Below, in pieces: positions 61,138 through 64,000 of a stretch of 64,000 nucleotides of DNA. Each line of letters begins with the position of its first letter. The first letter of the stretch is position 1. The DNA comes from Bacteroidia bacterium (GTDB lineage Bacteria; Bacteroidota; Bacteroidia; Flavobacteriales; Flavobacteriaceae), in assembly GCA_030427985.1 (NCBI GenBank), contig JAUIBH010000002.1, positions 17,423 to 81,422 on the forward strand, written 5' to 3'. The notes beneath the pieces are model-generated. The model was not told the origin of the DNA and did no database searches. It saw only the letters and a list, made by a program, of their open reading frames with translations. Both the position numbers and the translations under genes were made by a program.

Positions 61138-61145
61138 CAAAACTA
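61138..61145 (-). promoter_or_regulatory. -7 promoter box for the thiamine-binding/pnuC operon
   Basis: The minus strand reads TAGTTTTG, 24 bases before the ATG. The 45-base gap leaves no room for a second TPP riboswitch. Confidence 0.5.
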
Positions 61146-61158
61146 CAAAAAGGAATTG

Positions 61159-61800
61159 TCATCCGCCCATCATTTTAAGAGCATATACACAGGTGAAGCC
61201 TTCAAATTCCAAAAATTCAATCTCATAATGTGATTTTTTGCCTTTGTATAAAATTTCGGCTACGGTTCGGGAGTCTTCAAAAGTAAAATCCATGATATTG
61301 ATGTGCCTTAAAAAACTCAATCCCTGTTGTGCATAAATCTTGTAGAGTGATTCTTTGGCTCCCCAAACAATAGTAAGTTTTCGGATAAGTGCATCCGTAT
61401 TGGCCAAGGTTTTATATTCTTGGATTGGGGTAAATTTATGGGCAATCCGAAGGATTTTACCACGCTGCATCTCAATATCGATGCCCACTTCATCGGTTTC
61501 ACTCACAATAATCCCCGTAAAATTGTGCGAATGGGTAATGGAAATATGGTTTCCATCCTTTAAATGTGGTTTTCCAAAATCGTCATAAAACAAGTCCTGG
61601 TCCACATAACCTGCTTCGGCCATTAAGTGCCTGATACTCAAAAAAGCCCTTCGGTGTGCTTCAGATTTCATGCCATCCATTCGGTCTTGGCAGTGTGGGG
61701 TAAGCACAATTCCATCTGCTAAATCCGGTTCTGCTTCCTCAACCTTCCAGATGTAGACGGATGTTGTTGGGGAAACTGTTATGGTTTTGTAAATGGGCAT
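61159..61800 (-). CDS. 4'-phosphopantetheinyl transferase
   Basis: The 213 residues have the Sfp/HetI motifs: DEVGIDIEMQRGKI (metal-binding Asp and Glu, about residues 107-120) and VWGAKESLYKIYAQQG (about 144-159). ITHSHN precedes them. It transfers phosphopantetheine from CoA to carrier proteins. No carrier-protein system lies nearby. The gene faces ahcY divergently. Confidence 0.92.
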   Translation of the reverse strand: MPIYKTITVSPTTSVYIWKVEEAEPDLADGIVLTPHCQDRMDGMKSEAHRRAFLSIRHLMAEAGYVDQDLFYDDFGKPHLKDGNHISITHSHNFTGIIVSETDEVGIDIEMQRGKILRIAHKFTPIQEYKTLANTDALIRKLTIVWGAKESLYKIYAQQGLSFLRHINIMDFTFEDSRTVAEILYKGKKSHYEIEFLEFEGFTCVYALKMMGG

Positions 61801-61822
61801 GACTAAAAGTTAAGCGAATTCG

Positions 61823-61830
61823 TATCTTTG
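61823..61830 (+). promoter_or_regulatory. -7 promoter box for ahcY
   Basis: TATCTTTG, full match to TAnnTTTG, 44 bases upstream of the ahcY start. A minus-strand TACTTTTG at 61852-61859 may serve the divergent transferase gene, so the two promoters overlap. Confidence 0.5.
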
Positions 61831-61874
61831 TCGCACTATAAAGCGAAGCTACAAAAGTAAATTTATATAAAGTT

Positions 61875-63191
61875 ATGAGCACAAAGACAATTCCGTATGT
61901 ACCTTATAAGGTAAAGGACATTTCCCTGGCCCAATGGGGAAGAAAAGAGATTGAGCTTGCCGAGGCCGAAATGCCCGGACTTATGGCATTGCGGGAGGAA
62001 TACGGTAAGGAACAGCCCTTAAAGGGAGCGCGAATTGCCGGTTGCCTGCACATGACCATACAAACTGCCGTCTTGATCGAGACTTTGGTGGCTCTTGGAG
62101 CTGAAGTGACCTGGAGTTCATGTAACATTTTCTCTACCCAAGACCATGCCGCTGCTGCCATCGCCGCTGCGGGGATTCCTGTATACGCATGGAAAGGTAT
62201 GACCGAGGAAGAATTTGACTGGTGCATTGAACAAACCTTGTTCTTTGGTGAGGACAGAAAGCCTTTGAACATGATTTTGGACGATGGGGGTGACCTCACC
62301 AACATGGTTTTGGACAAGTATCCAGAATTGACTGCAGAAATCAAAGGGCTTTCTGAAGAGACCACAACAGGAGTTCACCGTTTGTACGAGCGAATGAAGA
62401 AAGGTACCCTGCCTATGCCTGCCATCAATGTGAACGATTCTGTGACCAAGTCCAAATTTGATAACAAATACGGTTGCCGTGAAAGTGCCGTGGATGCCAT
62501 TAGAAGAGCCACCGATACCATGTTGGCCGGAAAGCGTGTAGTTGTTGCCGGTTATGGCGATGTAGGAAAAGGAACTGCCGCTTCTTTCCGAGGAGCAGGT
62601 GCTATTGTTACGGTTACCGAAATTGACCCCATCTGTGCCCTGCAGGCCTGTATGGACGGTTATGAAGTAAAAAAGTTGGAAACTGTTATTCCGAATGCCG
62701 ATGTGGTGATTACCGCTACGGGGAATAAGGATATTATCCGCGAAGAACATTTCCGAGCTTTGAAGGACAAGGCCATTGTTTGTAATATTGGTCATTTTGA
62801 CAATGAAATTGATATGGCCTGGTTGAACGGCGCTTATGGAAATACCAAGGACGAAATAAAGCCACAAGTAGACAAATACACCATTGATGGCAAGGATTTG
62901 GTTGTTTTGGCCGAGGGCCGATTGGTAAATTTAGGTTGTGCCACCGGGCACCCAAGTTTTGTGATGAGTAACTCATTCACCAACCAAACCTTGGCACAAA
63001 TTGAGCTTTGGAACCACAGCGACAAATACGAAAATGAAGTGTACATGCTTCCCAAGCATTTGGATGAAAAAGTAGCCCAATTGCATTTGGCCCGCTTAGG
63101 CGCTGAGTTGACTGAGCTTAAGGAAGATCAAGCTGAATATATCGGCGTGGAGGTTAAAGGTCCCTTTAAGCCGGATTATTATAGGTACTAG
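61875..63191 (+). CDS. ahcY: Adenosylhomocysteinase
   Basis: The 438 residues carry the S-adenosylhomocysteine hydrolase signatures: [15 protein letters not shown] (about residues 57-71), [12 protein letters not shown], the NAD site [15 protein letters not shown] and the C-terminal [10 protein letters not shown]. It splits S-adenosylhomocysteine to adenosine and homocysteine, keeping methylation running. Length is normal for bacterial enzymes with the extra loop. Confidence 0.97.
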   Translation: MSTKTIPYVPYKVKDISLAQWGRKEIELAEAEMPGLMALREEYGKEQPLKGARIAGCLHMTIQTAVLIETLVALGAEVTWSSCNIFSTQDHAAAAIAAAGIPVYAWKGMTEEEFDWCIEQTLFFGEDRKPLNMILDDGGDLTNMVLDKYPELTAEIKGLSEETTTGVHRLYERMKKGTLPMPAINVNDSVTKSKFDNKYGCRESAVDAIRRATDTMLAGKRVVVAGYGDVGKGTAASFRGAGAIVTVTEIDPICALQACMDGYEVKKLETVIPNADVVITATGNKDIIREEHFRALKDKAIVCNIGHFDNEIDMAWLNGAYGNTKDEIKPQVDKYTIDGKDLVVLAEGRLVNLGCATGHPSFVMSNSFTNQTLAQIELWNHSDKYENEVYMLPKHLDEKVAQLHLARLGAELTELKEDQAEYIGVEVKGPFKPDYYRY

Positions 63192-63225
63192 ATTCTAGTT
63201 CTAGAAATAAGATATTAGACAAAAG

Positions 63226-63252
63226 ACCCTTGCAGCGATGTGAGGGTTTTTT
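63226..63252 (+). terminator. Terminator of ahcY
   Basis: ACCCTTGCA, loop GCGA, TGTGAGGGT with two G-T pairs, then TTTTTATTTT, 34 bases after the stop. Confidence 0.8.
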
Positions 63253-63305
63253 ATTTTCAAAAATAACATGTGAAAAAAAATCGAGTTTATGGCTAGTCAT
63301 AAACC

Positions 63306-63337
63306 AAAAAACCCATGGTGCCTACCATGGGTTTTTT
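63306..63337. terminator. Bidirectional terminator before the DUF3332 gene
   Basis: AAAAAACCCATGGT, loop GCCT, ACCATGGGTTTTTT. A 14-bp stem counting the A/T runs; it serves the convergent DUF3332 gene. Confidence 0.9.
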
Positions 63338-63352
63338 AATGGGTTTTAGCTT

Positions 63353-63931
63353 TTAATCCGCCAAAAGGTTTTCAGAATAATAACAAGCCTTGTTTTCCTG
63401 AAGAATGGCCAGCCCTTCTTCACGTGAGCTCATGGGGTCGATTTTGATTTCCTCTCCATTGGGCATATATACAATATAGAATCCTTCCTCAAAAGAAGAC
63501 AGCTTTATGATCTCACCATTGGGATGGATTGCATTCCATGATTTTTCATCTGGCTTGTAGAACAATTCCAGTTTCTTACCTTTTTTAGGCCCTTCCACCA
63601 CAGTAACTTGAATTCGGTTTTGTGTGGCCACCATTTTATAGGTGTTTCCTTCATGTTTTACCATTTGCGTCTCGGATTCGCCAGGTTTCATGGCAATGGG
63701 GTTAGATCCGGACCAAAATTCGATTACGTTGAAGATTAAAGTGTCCCCCAAAATGAACAATTCATACACTGGAACAATCCATAATCCCCAAAAAATTAAG
63801 TTGTCCAAAAATCTACTGTCTGTCAATCCTTGGTTCCATTCCCTAAGGTTATTGAACGCTTTGTAGGAACCCAAACAGCTTGAGAATAAAATAGCTGAAG
63901 ATAACAGCAAACAGGTGCTAATTTTTTTCAT
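63353..63931 (-). CDS. DUF3332 lipoprotein
   Basis: The 192 residues start with a lipoprotein signal (LLLSSAILFSSCLGSY, Cys19) and the DUF3332 features: LGSYKAFNNLREWNQGLTD, two hydrophobic segments (FLDNLIFWGLWIVPVYELFILGDTLIFNVIEFW), then a soluble beta-rich part. Its location and function are unknown, but the family is common in Bacteroidota and some proteobacteria. The remaining 69 bases to the window end hold no visible gene. Confidence 0.87.
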   Translation of the reverse strand: MKKISTCLLLSSAILFSSCLGSYKAFNNLREWNQGLTDSRFLDNLIFWGLWIVPVYELFILGDTLIFNVIEFWSGSNPIAMKPGESETQMVKHEGNTYKMVATQNRIQVTVVEGPKKGKKLELFYKPDEKSWNAIHPNGEIIKLSSFEEGFYIVYMPNGEEIKIDPMSSREEGLAILQENKACYYSENLLAD

Positions 63932-64000
63932 GATACTGAGATTTACGGTTAATGTTCTTAAAGCTACGAAAACGTTTTAACATTTAATGTGTTGACATCT

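Noticed and set aside
61114-61158. Second TPP riboswitch upstream of the thiamine-binding/pnuC operon
   Set aside because: I looked for the THI-box core. The gap is only 45 bases and has none of the conserved segments.
1-64000. tRNA, rRNA, CRISPR arrays, transposases, integrases or phage genes
   Set aside because: Reading both strands I found no T-loop pattern, no regularly spaced short repeats and no motif of these protein families.

Overview
The window looks like a chromosomal segment of a marine flavobacterium (Bacteroidota, Flavobacteriaceae; a Muricauda/Flagellimonas-like genus is my guess, not shown by the sequence). The reasons are moderately low GC, Bacteroidota-only families (DUF4296, DUF4271, DUF3098, DUF3127, type IX secretion sorting domains), TonB receptors with an N-terminal carboxypeptidase-like domain, and promoters of the Bacteroidota form TTG-N17-23-TAnnTTTG. 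Coding density is very high. I found no tRNA, rRNA, CRISPR array, insertion sequence or prophage.

Layout. 1-4007: a metallophosphoesterase, a secreted unknown and a penicillin-acylase lipoprotein. 4059-8437 (minus): a TPM-domain protein and an iron-sulfur/redox operon (mrp, nfu-like, ferredoxin-NADP reductase, ferredoxin), interrupted between reductase and ferredoxin by a four-helix-bundle gene flanked by 18-bp inverted repeats. 8719-13198: amidase, alkyltransferase-like protein, LysE exporter, TrmB, glycosyltransferase. 13102-21116: a PhoR/PhoB-type two-component system, divergent from a TonB receptor, a duplicated surface lipoprotein, and two small proteins that are only a signal peptide plus a type IX sorting domain. 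The divergent promoter holds three pairs of 11-bp-spaced TAACAT repeats that look like Pho boxes. 21181-35365: LuxE-like ligase, cupin, tyrS, an SDR, pyrC operon, ArnT-like transferase, hemD, pckA, saccharopine reductase-like enzyme and Lrp. 35488-45537: ferritin, zinc protease, ald, leuS (with palindromic repeats inside its coding sequence), and the cell-envelope cluster ftsX-uppP-truB followed by a TonB-like protein. 45520-55067: repair, tRNA-linked, fatty-acid transport and redox genes, greA. 55178-61145: a thiamin-related region. 61159-64000: a phosphopantetheinyl transferase, ahcY and a DUF3332 lipoprotein.

How the genes work together. Two nutrient-scavenging modules stand out. The first is the PhoBR-TonB receptor-surface lipoprotein locus, where promoter architecture ties the receptor to a phosphate-type regulator. 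The second is thiamin uptake: a clear TPP riboswitch precedes an outer-membrane receptor, and a nearby operon encodes a thiamine-binding-type protein, a PnuC/PnuT-type permease and a NadR-like kinase fused to DUF4301. Between them lies an overlooked 42-residue membrane protein preceded by a run of strong hairpins that may be a small RNA or leader.

The candidates I consider least described are the Pho-box-controlled surface module with its orphan sorting-domain proteins, the repeat-flanked four-helix-bundle cassette, the in-frame palindromic repeats in leuS, and the small-ORF/structured-RNA region at 57.78-58.09 kb.
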